Source: Gentiana macrophylla
Lineage: Eukaryota; Streptophyta; Magnoliopsida; Gentianales; Gentianaceae
Assembly (NCBI GenBank): GCA_026214975.1
Contig: JAOBSW010000592.1
Span: 62,001-126,000 of the forward strand
Length of the DNA: 64,000 nt
Reading direction: 5' to 3'
A program made the position numbers and the translations under genes. Positions 1 to 11,702 of this stretch are shown here, one piece after another (position 1 is the stretch's first letter; every line of letters starts with the position of its first letter). The notes beneath the pieces were generated by a model, which searched no databases, was not told the DNA's origin, and saw nothing but the letters and a program-made list of their open reading frames with translations.

Positions 1-384
1 ACACCACATACCATGTAATGGACGGTCTCGCATAAGTTCCATTCAGAATCTACATATATTGTAGTAAACGGTGTTGTGGACAATGTTGTCCCTATGCAAT
101 ATAAATAAAGGAGACTGGTTACCAAAGTCATTAAGAAGAAAAATAACCGACATGTCACAGGCATACCCTCATAGTCTATTATTGAGACACCACACGCCAG
201 TAAGGTTCGGTTGGCCTCAATATTGCTTGATAAAATGTCCCCATAGTGAGTGGCAAAATTTCCCAACAATGTCATACGCATCATTGTCATGCTGTTATAT
301 GTTTTGTGTTACAATATGAGGAAGCAAGGAAGTATAAAGTGTTTATGTACAAAATATGAAGTTGTAAAGCGTTCATTGACATAC

Positions 385-760
385 CTGCAGGTGGAACATA
401 CTCAGCAGTAGTAAAATGTACTACATCAACAGGAATAGGCTCATCCCGTGGAGCATCAGTGGGGTCAAGGGTGACAGGGACATCTACCAAATTGTCGTCT
501 GTAAATAGATGGAATGACAATCTATTAATAACCAATATACGGCTTTTGTTATGTATAAAAATGTCAACAAATTGCATTAATTAAGGAAGAAAGCAAGAAG
601 GGGAACGTACCTTCTCTTGACGTAGCAGGGGACATCGTAGACTCATCATCCGAAAAGAACGACACGACGCCTTTTGGATCCAACGGGTTGGTAAATGTAT
701 GAGTCCATCTTTGTGGGAAATAGGTATGAGTAGAGTGGTAGGTGTTACGTGATATTCCAA
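385..760 (-). CDS. Two internal exons of an unidentified minus-strand gene
   Basis: Two exon-like segments read on the minus strand: 760-611 (150 nt) and 498-385 (114 nt). The first follows an AG acceptor preceded by a long T tract (the complement of the poly-A at 770-802) and ends at AAG|GTACG. The second begins after TTTACAG and ends at CTGCAG|GTATG. Both are phase-1 at both ends and join without a stop. They encode an acidic stretch with residues such as FTNPLDPKGVVSFFSDDES and, after the join, DDNLVDVPVTLDPTDAP. No catalytic motif is visible and I do not recognise the protein. Further downstream, after CATATAACAG near 299, a 23-codon stretch open to a stop (about 299-228) looks like a terminal exon, but its phase does not fit a direct join from 385. 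The upstream exons are not found. This could be part of a real gene or a captured fragment. Confidence 0.45.
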
Positions 761-769
761 CTTGAAATG

Positions 770-802
<33 letters not shown>
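770..802. repeat. Poly-A homopolymer (33 A)
   Basis: An uninterrupted run of 33 A. On the minus strand it is the T-rich polypyrimidine tract directly upstream of the acceptor of the exon at 760-611. It could also be the tail of an old retroposon, but no flanking duplication was seen. Confidence 0.85.
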
Positions 803-804
<2 letters not shown>

Positions 805-1640
805 TATAAGTTGAGAAAAAATAAGTGTTAGGTATATTTGTTGAAGCAAGTTAATGAATATCTATTTTAATTAGATAAAAAGTAAATTAAGTAAGTTTTT
901 TATTATTTAATTAATTATGTGGTTGTATGTAATTAAGTTAAGTTAGCACATAATTATATAAGTTTGGTTATTAGTACATAAACATTTAAGTATTTGTAAG
1001 TAGTATAGTGTGTTTAATTATGACATACTATGGATACTTGGTAAGTAGTTTGTGTAAGTACATGTATGTCACATTAAGATTTTGATTTTATAAGTATGTG
1101 AAATTATATTTGTCATCAAATCACTCTAATAATAATGTGTCATATGAGTTTGTTATAACTACAATATTATAAGATTAATTAAAGTATTTACAATACTTAA
1201 TTTTTCCTAAAGTCTGTTAATGGAGTCCGACTTTTACATTTGTTCGTCGGGTCAAGTGATACAAATCGGATGAATCGATTGTTTTTAATATTGAAATACA
1301 TAAACATCTTATATAATGTCACACCGTATAATATATGTATACCATATACATAGTAAATCCCTCCTACCTGCAAGTTAAATAAACCCACTTTCCTAGAAAC
1401 ATGCCCCACCCCATTAAATTCCTCCACTTTCCTAGAAATTTCTAGGAGGACGTCTTTATCTCCACTTTCCTATTCCTATTCTCATATTTTATTCTCCCCA
1501 AAAGTCTTCATGTCTTCTATCTCATCGTTCGTGTGTGTGGAAGCTACCTTCTTCCATGAGAAACCATCTATGGTTTGGAATAAAATTTCTTCTATTTCCC
1601 ACCAGAAATATATATGTGATGTGAAGCCTCTGCAACACCT
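803..1640. other. AT-rich stretch without a recognisable gene
   Basis: Strongly AT-rich sequence with no supported open frame, splice pattern or terminal repeats. Around 1385-1450 a short pyrimidine-rich motif, CCACTTTCCTAGAAA, occurs twice and is followed by a third partial copy (CCACTTTCCTA). Confidence 0.5.
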
Positions 1641-1692
1641 GGATGTATGTTTCTAATGAAAAGAATGTTCCTTTCAATGCTATATCAGCAGA

Positions 1693-2110
1693 AACTTCGT
1701 TCTGTGAAGGTAGATCGTTTTCATCTGATGAATATATGGAAGTGAGGCCTATGAAGGAATATCTGAGGCCTATGATGTCCGAATCAAACAATGAACCTGT
1801 TGATCTGCCATATCAGGGAAGATTTCTATGCGATTTTATGGTTTTCTGTCTTTATATTCTCATCTTGACATTCCGATTTGTAAAAAGAATCAGTCTTTTA
1901 CATTTGTGATTTCGTTCCATGAAAGGTAGATGTCGTTTTAATCTCGAGGAACATATGGGCGAGGCCTATGAAGGAATAAGCGAGGCCTATGATGTCCGAA
2001 TTAAACAATCAATCCGTTGATACGCCATATCAGGGAAGATTTGTATGCGAGTTAATGGTTTTGTGTCTCATCTTGACATTCGATTTGCAAAATGTTTGTC
2101 TTTATTGGTG
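1693..2110 (+). repeat. Degenerate ~215-bp direct duplication
   Basis: The stretch 1693-1905 is repeated at 1910-2110 with roughly 80% identity by eye plus small indels. Shared blocks in order include GAGGCCTATGAAGGAATA, GAGGCCTATGATGTCCGAAT, GCCATATCAGGGAAGATTT and CTCATCTTGACATTC. The first copy is open from 1643 to 1909 (88 codons). The second copy is broken by stops. Within each unit a GAGGCCTATGA motif occurs twice about 27-30 bp apart, so there is an older internal repeat. The encoded peptide is not recognised. It may be a duplicated gene fragment or non-coding. Confidence 0.6.
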
Positions 2111-4378
2111 ATTCGATTTAACAGTGAAAGAGGTCTGTTGGTAGAGTAACAAAATGCGATTTTGATGAATTTATATTAGAGATTCAGAAATTGTAGGTGA
2201 TGTGATTTTGATTTGTTGTTTACTTGTTCAGTGATTTATTTGGTACAAAACAAAATGAAACACATATGTTAACATAAAAGGGATATTGTAAGGTGGTGTA
2301 ATGTAGGCTCAGAAGAATCGACATTTTATAATTTGAAATCATAAAGATAAATATTTTCTGATACAAAATAATTCATATTTTATTTTTAAGACAACTGTTA
2401 AATATTGAGTGATATTTTCATGAAAAAAAAAAATATTGAGTGATATATATAGTATGTTCACTAATATAGAATTAGATTAATTGAAATTTATTAATTTTAA
2501 ATAATGTTGATGTATATTTATATTATACGTGTGTTATCGTTTATAAAGGTTAAATTCGTTAATGAAGATAAATGAAGATAGGAATGAATTTGGTCAATCC
2601 TCGGATGTTGCAGTCATGCAGAGTTGAACTGTTTTTCGAGCCAAGATTTGAATCTGATTGATTAATCGAGTCAACCGTGAGGTGAATGAATTCTAAGGAA
2701 TTATTCGGTCCGGCACTTCATAGAAATGGTGCAATAATAACAGTGTCAACCGTGCGGCACCATATGAGGCCGTCTTTTTTATTCTTGGCCAACTATCACT
2801 TATTTTTTCCATCAAAAGCTCAGGTTAAGTGCGTGAAAGTAGGATACAAATGTGATTCCATTGATTTCTTTATAAAACTTACTATTTAATTGATCACTTT
2901 GCAATTTATGTATTTTTTTGAGTATATATGTTGTTAATGGGTCAGTAGTTATAGATATATGATATGCTTTCATGTTGTGCAGCAGATTTTCAAAGTTAAT
3001 GTGGGATAATATATGGCTTCCTATCTCTCTGTTCAGGTAATCTTTGGTATGAATATACTGACATTTTCAATTGATCGACTCACAATTAAAATTGGAAACG
3101 AAATACACTACCCTTTATTTTCAACCTTTTTTTGTGAGCATCCAGTTGAAGAAATACACTACCCTTTATCTGTTAATGCCTATTTGTTTTGCCTTTTTTA
3201 ATTTTATTTTATACGCATGACATGGCCTGAGTCATTTGTTTAAATATCAAATCTTTGCAAATGTTAAATCGATAATATATGGTAATTAAATCTTAAATGG
3301 CATGTGACAGAATGAATTAATGTGTACCTGAATGGAGACTTTTTTTTTGTTGAGGCTAAACAGGGAGGTGGACGAATTAATGCTAAATAGGAATGATTTT
3401 GGTGAATGTGAAATATAGAGCACACACAGGCAATCTGCAAATTAGGCGCACACACAGTACAAACACAGCAATAAAGCAATACACTTTCGATAAATAACAA
3501 AGCAGAAAAAATTTAAACTTCTTACTCGATTATTAGTTGATATTAAGCATGGAATAATGTGTATTTGTGAATTTGACTCACTCTGATTGTACTTTGGTAG
3601 TCTTTGCAGAGAGTGAATGCGTTGAAGTTGCCTATGTGGAGGGTCTTTGAAATGTGAATGAATCTTTGGGGATAGTGTTGAAAGGAGAAGAAAAATGAGA
3701 ATAAATGAGAAACGATGGTGAGGAGAAGTGAGAAGCGATGGTGAGGAGAAGAAAAATGAGAATAAATGAGAAACGATGGTGAAAATGAGAATAAATGGGG
3801 ATATTAAGTTGGGATTTTAGTGATAATGGTAGTTATTTGAATATTTTAGTATAATTATTTTTTTTAAGCGTGGTAAGATTGTTGTGTATAAGACTGTTTT
3901 TTATTGTGTATAAGATATAAGACTGTTTTATTGTGTATAAGATTGTGTATAAGACTGTTTAATTTTTTTTTTTTGTGATAATGGCAGTTATTTGATTATT
4001 TTAGTATAATTATCTTATTTTATTTAAAAAAGCATTGGTAAGATTGTGTATAAGACTGTTTTATTGTGCATAAGACTGTTTAATTTTTTTTTTTTTTTTT
4101 TAAAACGTGGTAAGAGTGAGAAGCGGATATTGTTGAAGGGTATAACAAATTACCGGATATTTTTGAAGGGTGTAAGATTGTGTATAACAAACGTGGTTAA
4201 GATTGTGTATAACAAAGGTGATTTTTTTTTTTAGCTGAAAGCTTGTGTATAACAAACTAACAAGCGTGGGGTTTTTTTTATTTTTTTATAGCTGGAAGCG
4301 GGGCATGGGTCGGGTAATAGGTGAGAAGCGGGTAATTAGTTTGTTATTTACTCTAAAATATATATATAGATATATATA
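2111..4378. other. AT-rich intergenic DNA with simple direct repeats
   Basis: No gene supported. Visible structure: a repeated ATACACTACCCTTTAT at about 3103 and 3154; a GA-rich block at 3680-3790 where AATGAGAATAAATGAGAAACG recurs (in part); and at 3870-4070 several copies of a TTGTGTATAAGACTGTTT unit followed by AGAAGCGG-containing repeats to about 4335. The short open frames here are low-complexity and not credible as genes. Confidence 0.5.

Positions 4379-4432
<54 letters not shown>
4361..4432. repeat. (AT)n tract
   Basis: An almost pure AT dinucleotide tract, interrupted by two TC/GA steps near 4369 and 4380. It overlaps the proposed 5' end of the Helitron. The DNA right after the Helitron 3' end is also (AT)n, as expected if the element inserted into one AT tract. 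Confidence 0.85.
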
Positions 4433-4437
<5 letters not shown>

Positions 4438-4555
4438 GAGGAAGCAATTTAACCCGTTTAACCTTAATTACCCGACCCAAACCCGGTTAGAAAATAAAAA
4501 ACACGCTGTATAAACACGCTTATTTGTTTTTTTTTTTTAATTCAATATTCAGAAA

Positions 4556-4644
4556 ATGTATTCCCATCTATTATCAGATACCCTAATTTTCTCTTTTCAC
4601 GCCGTCAACTAATGTATTCCCATCTATTATCAGATACCATAATT
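4556..4644. repeat. 33-bp direct repeat, two copies
   Basis: The block ATGTATTCCCATCTATTATC plus AGATACCNTAATT occurs at 4556-4588 and again at 4612-4644, differing by one base. It lies just before the first exon-like segment inside the proposed Helitron. Confidence 0.8.
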
Positions 4645-4647
4645 CGG

Positions 4648-6882
4648 ATGCTGTAAACGGGAAGAGGGATGATGGTAATAGGGTTGTGGGAGAAGAGAGC
4701 ATTGAATCTGTTGAGAGAATTTTCGAGTCTAAAGAGGTGCTCGAGCCTGTTACGAGTCTAAAAAATGATCACGTTTTTTTTGAAGGAACATGAAATCTGG
4801 CGACATTTCCGTAAGTTACAATTCTCAAAGTAAATCAACCTCATATGCTCTCCATTTTCCTGAGAACGAAGGTACTCGAATTTCTTTACCCACCGCTTCC
4901 ATCGCCTTTGCTTTTGTTCTTCGACTGATTTTGTTTCAATTTGATTTTTCATTAGCTAATTTGTCTGTGTTCGACAAATTTCATTTCTTTATAAATGCAG
5001 TCAAAAAGGCAATAATATATATTTCTTCCTCAATTGATAAATCCAACAAAGTTTCTGTTTGTGATTTTTTCAGGGGTTGTCTGATTTGGCTCAAATTATG
5101 GGGATTTGGCATATTGGTGAGTTGGCTTTTAGAAGCCTTTTCCTTTTTATTTCTTCTCAAATTGATAAAACAAACTTACTTTTGGTTTGTGATTTTGCAT
5201 GCGCCGCCAGACTTGGACCTAAGTTTGGTGATTTGGCATATCTATGTAGTACGGATCAAGTAGTTTGGTGCTTAAGTTGCAATTGCATTGGTGTTTTTTT
5301 TTTTTTTTTTTTTGGGTTCCTTTCAGTGATCTTTCTTCATGATTTACACAGACAAGGGCTGAAAAATAACATCTTTTTGATGTTTACGTTTTGGTCGTTG
5401 TCACTGGGAGTAATAAAGAAGAAGCCGAAGAATGAAAGTTAACTATCCGGTACTATTTTTCAGCTTTGAACACTTGGTTGTTAAATTAACAGTCTTTGTT
5501 AATTTTTGTTTGTGTTTCATTGTATTTATGGTACATGAATATTTTGGTGATTCACACCTTTTTTTATGCACATAAATATGGTTGCTTTAGGAGTGGTATT
5601 AGAAATTTTGAAGACATAATTTGAAACTCCTCCTTCATTCCTGCAGATTCAGCTTTAAAGTCAGCAACAAATTGAGATTGATCTTCATGTTGGTGAGATT
5701 GAAGATACATATCTATGTCTTCATTTTACCATTTTAAGTTTTTTTTTTCTTCAGATTTTACAGGATGAGATGGACTATAAAGATACCAATGATGAGATTA
5801 AAAAACGACATTGTAAAAGATAGTATCCTTGATGATATTCATGTGCAAGAGTCAATGGATGGTAAGCTTTGATAAGTATGTGTGTCGGGACGGGCGGGTG
5901 GAATCTGAGTAAACGTAGCCACTTAATAAATATATAAACACATTTAATTTGATCATGCACCCTTTGCACGTCGTAGAATCATGTGTTTACCCTTTGATGT
6001 TCATATTTTTCGTGCCCCTTGATTTGTATGTTTTATTCTAACTTTTCATAGGTTTATATAATTTGGAAAATGTGCTCTATTTTTTCTGAAGTACCGTAAC
6101 TTTTATTTGGAGCTTTTGAAGGCCAATAATTCTATTTATTTGCATGATAAATAGATTGAATCAAGCTGCAGAAATGCAACGGCGTCGAAGACTATTTCCA
6201 ATATGGGGTAAGTGTAATCGATTCTGCTTTTATGCGCTTATCATACTTATTTACTTTATGAGCTACAATTCAGTTGGCTATTCTAGATGGTTTCTTTTTA
6301 CACTTTTATTGTGTTTATTAAACCTCAACATGATCTTTTACCATCTTCTTAAGAAATTATTTTCCATCTGAAATTTTCTTTCGAGAGATGTTAGTTCCTA
6401 AATGCTTTGACAATCTTGCAGAACCTAGAACTAAGATATGGGGTTTGAAAAGGGATATATTGGTGACTGCAATCAGGGTGTGATTGCATGATCTTATCGG
6501 GTAATACTGATGTTCTTATGTTGTTGTAGAAGGCCTGTTTTGAGTTAGACATATTTTCAGATTTGCTTGCAGTTTAATAAGTTGAAGCTTTGAACAAATA
6601 ATAATTAACCTGGGGGTCACTTTAAAATTAAAAGCGTTGGAAAATTCAGTGAAAGAATCAGCAGCAACTGAGGTACAGTTGGACAATTATAAGGTTATTT
6701 TATAGGAAGCATAGGAGCATAGAAAAATGAATGAAATATTAGAATCAGAAGGCTGAGAACTAATGGGTGAGATATAAATGATAGGAGCATTTGTTCTTTC
6801 AATCTCCAGATTTTGATGATGACAATATCACGGTACAGAACAAGAACGTAATGACAGAGTGGTGTGAATGTCATTTACGGAC
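4648..6882 (+). pseudogene. Exon-like segments, possibly captured host gene
   Basis: Several plus-strand segments have coding character and splice-like edges, separated by T-rich intron-like DNA. About 4648-4778 encodes an acidic peptide with ESIESVERIFESKEVLEPV. About 4790-4872 encodes SVSYNSQSKSTSYALHFPEN and ends at GAAG|GTACT. About 5764-5861 is preceded by a T-rich AG and ends at GGATG|GTAAGC. About 6153-6207 ends at ATGGG|GTAAGTG. About 6810-6882 begins after TCTCCAG, encodes DFDDDNITVQNKNVMTEW, and ends at ACTG|GTGAGA. The gene of origin is not recognised and frames between pieces were not shown to be continuous. Gene-fragment capture is well known in Helitrons, which is why I read this as a transduplicate rather than a host gene. 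Confidence 0.4.
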
Positions 6883-8440
6883 TGGTGAGAATGTTATTTC
6901 TTTACGTGTTTCAGTAAACTTCCTTCCAATCCATCAACTCGATGTATTTTTTATATATTTTTTTTAACTCATGTTGATTGAATTCATATATATGGTATTT
7001 GGTTGAAATTATGATTATGTAGTTCCACGTTTGAGTGGAGCATATACATCAATTATGTATGTTCGTTCAACTTATAGTTGTGTAAGGTTGTTTTTATAAT
7101 AGGGTGAAAGCAGGGGGAAGAGTTAGATCGTACTATATCGACTTGGATCAAGTTCTGATCCATTGGTACTTGCATTTACCCTCCGAAAGGTATTGTCAAA
7201 GTTTTGTATCTAGATTTTGCGTGGTGCAATTATATGGTACATATGTTGGATCAATAGTTAAACCAAGTGGATGAATGCAATACACCCAACTAAAGGGAAA
7301 TAGACTTTCTTGATACAAAGGGTGGTATTTAATTTTTTTTTCATTTTTCTTACCTTTCTGATTCCTCGATACAATCTGCAATACCTATTATGCATCTATT
7401 ATCTTACAACAATATTTTTTTTAGATTCTCATTCCTTGGTGTTGTGTTTCTTTCAATCCCATACTTCTAGCTGTGTCGTTTATTTGAAAATGTTTCAATG
7501 TATCTCTTTAACCTGTTTGTTGAGTGTAGTGGGATGCGGTGAGCGTCCTTTTAATAATTTAATAATTCATGTAGCTTTACTTCTCTTTTTTGTTGTTTTT
7601 ATGTTTTATGTATTTTATTTTCAAAATGCGATTCACTTTTAACTTGGCATTCATATGCCGACATGTTATTCTAAGTTTTATTAGTGATCATAATCAAGGA
7701 TTATAAAGACTCATAAAGAATTTTTAATACGTTGTATTGGTCTTTGCGAAGGGCTTGGATCATACATTTTGCTTGCTGGATCTATGATCATTCTTCTTAC
7801 ATTGCTCAAGTATGTTCGATGGGCTTCGTTGATGATTCTAATGTTTGTCGGCGGTTCTGAAGCACATGGATTTGGTCAAGATGTTTTACGTTAAAAGTTC
7901 ATTTCAACTTGAAGTATCATTTTCATATGTACGGTGGTGGATTATATGATGTATCTTGGTAATCTTTCCTTTCTTTAGTGTCTTGCTTAAAAAGCCTTTT
8001 GAACAAAATTGTTCATTCATCTTAAAAATATTTATAAAAAAAAAAAAATAGGAACAAAGAAAGGGAAAAAAATGGTACGAGACCCTTAAGTACATTTTAA
8101 AACCCATTATTTGACATCACAATTTTGATGCACAATGAAGCGAGAAACACATCACAATTTCAAGCACTGTGAGAGGGAAACACGGCTTTCATTGAAATCA
8201 AGTAAAATTGTCGTAATATGTCACTTCTATAATTGACTGCCTTAAGCAATGCATAATTATTGAACTCACATTACAAAGCTATCTATCCAACACTTTAAAA
8301 TTATTATTCTTTTAGAGCGGTTTATTTTTTTTTTTTTTATATATCACATTCAGTATTTTTTAATTTAAAAATCAGTAACATAATTAACTCAGCAATAGTT
8401 AATATTCCATATTTTGAATTAAAAAAAAGAAGAGTAACAT

Positions 8441-8470
8441 GTCCCGTGCAATGCACGGGTTTTTAACTAG
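8441..8470 (+). other. Helitron 3' terminal hairpin and CTAG end
   Basis: Stem CCCGTGC / GCACGGG, loop AAT, spacer TTTTTAA, terminal CTAG, followed by T. This arrangement is the rolling-circle termination structure of plant Helitrons. Confidence 0.8.
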
Positions 8471-8507
8471 TATATATATATATATATTAATATCTAATAT
8501 TAATATT

Positions 8508-9743
8508 TGGTAACACCATTAATTAAATTGCACAATCCAAGTGTATCTTATACACAAATAAGTTGCGCCACCTTTGACCAACAAATTGGCTTCCGGAATA
8601 TTCTTTAATTAATATAATATTATTAATATCTTGTATTTAATTTATTCATAATAAATAAATACCACCATATTAATTTACCACTATAACCTTTATAGTCTCG
8701 AGATAAACTTTCCTTATTTGGTTATCATCTATAACCACATTTTAATCCGGCTAGATGTTCTTATGTGTGACCCGATAGGCTTCGAATATGTTGGCCGTAG
8801 ACACAAAGTGCAAATTACGAAAATGCCCTTCATGCCTAACGATCACGGGATAGCGCTCAGCAACACACCGTGACCCCAATCATCGGAAGAGTCAAATGCA
8901 ATGACTACTACCTTTCATGTGAAAACAGATTACCGTGTAACTTACAATCCTATCGCTGTAATAATATCCATACGGTCGTTAGTCGAGTGTCAAAACATCA
9001 ACGACCGTATCTTATAATCTGGATATCAAGCTCTCTCGAAGTAACTCATTTACTCCCACTTTGCAAAGATTCACGAGAGTAAGACATTCCTTATAAGAAT
9101 GCCATTTCGGATATTCGATCCCAATCATAGGATACGCGATTCCCGGACGACCAATCATGTATACTCCGCATGCTTCAGTATCATACCCAATCACTACCGC
9201 ATGATCGCCCCGTGGCTAGGGGAAACCTCAATAGTGTCAAAGCATGACAATCCACACCGTGATTCCATGGCGACTCGGTCAAAGGATAATTACACAACCG
9301 TCACATAGTGTGACACTTATCCGTGTAATTGGGTCGTCTAAACGTCGCATTCTCTAATACGCGTCCACGCACGGTCAAGTGTCTCTACACTTCGATAGCG
9401 AGATCTATCCACGCCTTAAAGGCAGAAGACATCTAATACGTGCTGTCTGCATTTTATACTATCAATGTCTGTTTAATAGTACATCGACCTAGAGACATTT
9501 AAGTATCAAACTAATTAAAGTGATTAGAGATCTCATCAACCATAATCGCCTATCATGGTTTCTCTATCACGATTTAATACTAAGGGCGTTATCATATAAC
9601 AATTCATAATTGGTTCTTTAAAAGAACAGATATATGACAATGAAAAGCCATTTAATATATGTATAAACATAAAGAAATAGTAGAAATGATCCGACCGGTC
9701 GAGATCCGGTCCAACCCGATTGGGTTTAGGACACTATTTCAAC
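8508..9743 (-). repeat. Minus-strand LTR, solo or truncated
   Basis: Read on the minus strand it begins TGTTGAAATAGTGTCC at 9743, a common start for plant Copia LTRs. The plus-strand left edge TGGTAACACC at 8508 would supply the CA end. The body (8510-9690) has the G+C-richer, ORF-free texture of an LTR. The 5 bases outside each end (ATATT and CTTTT) do not match, so this is not a clean solo LTR. One end may have been lost. It abuts the broken RNase H codons at 9744 without a polypurine tract, so it is not the normal 3' LTR of that element, whose 5' LTR (28373-28625) is unrelated in sequence. Confidence 0.45.
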
Positions 9744-9860
9744 ACTTTTCATGAACAAAATGATAGTCCAACGCAAACTTCTTCGAACGAGAGTGCAATG
9801 TAGGATTAACCGTAAGATAGACGGCACTCAGATTATCACACATGAGTTGAGGAGGATGGC
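9744..9860 (-). pseudogene. Copia RNase H fragment (continues at 24462)
   Basis: On the minus strand 9860-9747 encodes CDNLSAVYLTVNPTLHSRSK and then LDYHFVHEK, the conserved RNase H C-terminal block of Copia polyproteins (family pattern CDN.SA..L..NP..H.R.K...D.HFVRE). The frame continues upstream, across the Athila insertion, into 24462-24500 (LLRDLWVALRHPPQ), so the two parts were one gene. The normal end of the polyprotein (a HVPS...DIFTK-type segment) and the 3' LTR are missing. Confidence 0.85.
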
Positions 9861-11605
9861 TGATGGGAGTCAACTTTACGTGACTCCGGTGCATTATTAT
9901 CCCCGTTTATCACATTTTCAGCACATTTTTGGGTGATTTAGACCGTTTTCGGGGTGTTATCGTGAGCTCATGGCACGGGGAGTGATTACGTCACTTTGAT
10001 GGATTACTACCCTTTTTGTTGATATTAACCCTATTCCCGAGCACTTTTACCCTCCGGAATTGTTTGGATGTTCTTGGTTGTTTTTGATGTTGAAGGGTAT
10101 TGGTGTCTCGAAGACCCAAGAGGTGATGATTTGTGGTAAAAGGCATGATCGAGGCAAGAGGAGAGATAAAAAAGGAAGAAAAGTGAAGTTTTGGGGCAAC
10201 AGGGGTTCAAACGCACATTTGAACCCCCTAAACGTGCGTTTCAAGAGGCACAAGTTGATACAGAGTTGAACCCCTCCAAACGCGCGTTTGAAACTATCCT
10301 AAACGCGCGTTTGAACTTCCTTAAACGTGCGTTCCGGATGAAGACATTCAAGACCTTGCCCAGAAATGAAGCTAAACGCACGTTTGCACTAAGCCAAACG
10401 TGCGTTTGACGATGTTGAACGCCAGTCTCAGCACCGTAAACGTGTGTTTGAAGACGATTTCTGCAGATTTATCCCCCACCTATAAATATACCTCCTTAGA
10501 CTATTTCTTGATATATACATTCTCTTAGCAAAACTCTACCATTTCTTAGCTCGATTTCTGTAATAACATAGAATACTTTCTCTTAGCTTACATCAACATA
10601 ATATTAGCTTAATCTTTCCATTTCTTAGCTTAGGTTTCCATTCCAAACACTAAGAGACCACCTTTTAATTAGTTCTATATTTTTGTACTTTTTGGATCTA
10701 ATCTCGAATTTCTATAAATTAATGGTAAATTTCTTCTTTATTTTACTTGTTATGGCTTTCATTTACTGTTTTGTGTATGTTTTGATTAGCATAATGAGTA
10801 GCTAAACACCAACATAGTCGAATCATGTGAAAATTGGTGAAATCACCCTTTGGGTGATGAAATTGGGAGTGGGTAGTGCTTTTAGTTGTTGTATCTTGCA
10901 TATTTCATGTCTTAGAACTTGTTATAACAGATTTGGGCTAGATTGATCACCTAGGTAAAAAACACACACTCTAAAGAGTTGTTCAGGTAGAGGGATGTGG
11001 GAAAAAGGGTTCTAAGATCGCGGTGTAGGCTCGGTTTAGTTGTTAAGCTTGAGTCTGTTGCGAGGTTACTCGTTTTAACGTTTAAGCGGCTCTAGTGCAT
11101 AACAAGTTTTGTTAGTGAACCTTCTTTCGGGAAGGGTAGTTAGCATGGAATAAGGTGTTAAGAGAGAGTTGTTCAGACCTTAGCAACAGGATTAGGAGTT
11201 GCACCCGTGAAATTGAATGCAAGAGTTCGTTTGTTATAACGCACACTCCGGTTTTGTCTATCCTTGGGGTTGAAACTAGCTATTTTGATCATGGTTCGGC
11301 TATGTTCCTTAATCTATCTTTAAAACTAGTAGTTTAATCTTCTTTCTTTCTTCTCTAGCTTTAGACTCGTTAGTATAAATCACTTTAGTGTCGTTGTAGT
11401 AAACAAGCACTTTAAAAAGATTGATCACCTAGACTAAGTAACACGTTCACTTTGGTACTCACAAACACTTTTCCTTGGGTTCGACCTCGTACTCTGTAGC
11501 TATGCTAGCAATCGACCCGGTACACTTTGTCGGTTAGAGAGTTAGTTTGCCCACGGTTTGAGTCCTTATAAATTGTTTTTGTTGGGGTAAATTTTAGCTC
11601 AATCA
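9861..11605 (+). repeat. 5' LTR of the Athila-like element
   Basis: Runs from TGATGGGAG to CTCAATCA and is matched by 22709-24461. It contains an array of AAACGNNCGTTT palindromes, then a TATA box, then a long downstream part that should be transcribed as R-U5. The small open frames inside (for example 10191-10409) arise from the palindromes and are not genes. Confidence 0.95.
10208..10490 (+). promoter_or_regulatory. Palindrome array and TATA box of the LTR promoter
   Basis: Eight copies of a 12-bp palindrome close to AAACGNNCGTTT (centre CA, TG or CG) lie between 10208 and 10452, about 17-40 bp apart. A TATA box, CTATAAATATACC, follows at 10480-10492. The order array then TATA suggests upstream promoter elements of the LTR. 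The same layout occurs in the 3' LTR (nine copies at about 23057-23323, TATA at 23352). The palindrome is seen directly. Regulatory function is inferred. Confidence 0.6.
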
Positions 11606-11607
11606 AA

Positions 11608-11625
11608 TGGCGCGCGCTGCCGGGA
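11608..11625 (+). other. Primer binding site (tRNA-Asp-like)
   Basis: TGGCGCGCGCTGCCGGGA starts two bases after the LTR. It resembles the TGGCGCCGTTGCCGGGG primer site complementary to plant tRNA-Asp used by many Athila/Tat elements, with several mismatches. Confidence 0.7.
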
Positions 11626-11702
11626 ATTGTGTGCTATTTGTGATATCTTGCAAGTGAACGAAGGCTTGGGCCTAGGTTTTATTTTCTTGTTTTCTTGTTG
11701 TT

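Larger units (their letters stand above)
4379..8470 (+). mobile_element. Putative non-autonomous Helitron
   Basis: The 3' end is diagnostic. A 7-bp perfect stem (CCCGTGC / GCACGGG at 8443-8449 and 8453-8459) with a 3-base loop is followed 7 bases later by CTAG at 8467-8470, and the next base is T. Plant Helitrons are known to end in a hairpin plus CTRR, inserted between A and T, with no target duplication. The 5' end is less certain: TC at 4379-4380 is preceded by A and followed by an AT tract ending in ATATAGAGGAAGC, which resembles Helitron 5' ends. No Rep/helicase frame was seen, so it would be non-autonomous. The interior carries exon-like gene pieces. If the 5' call is wrong the element could be shorter or longer. 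Confidence 0.6.

Noticed and set aside
4245..4490. Open frames with Ile/Tyr repeats on both strands
   Set aside because: They are translations of (AT)n tracts. The same applies to 53731-54028 and 60743-61033.
10191..10409. Protein with FKRAFE/NARLN repeats in the LTR
   Set aside because: The peptide repeats come from reading AAACGNNCGTTT palindromes. The arms are kept as DNA palindromes, not as codons, and the frame lies upstream of the TATA box.
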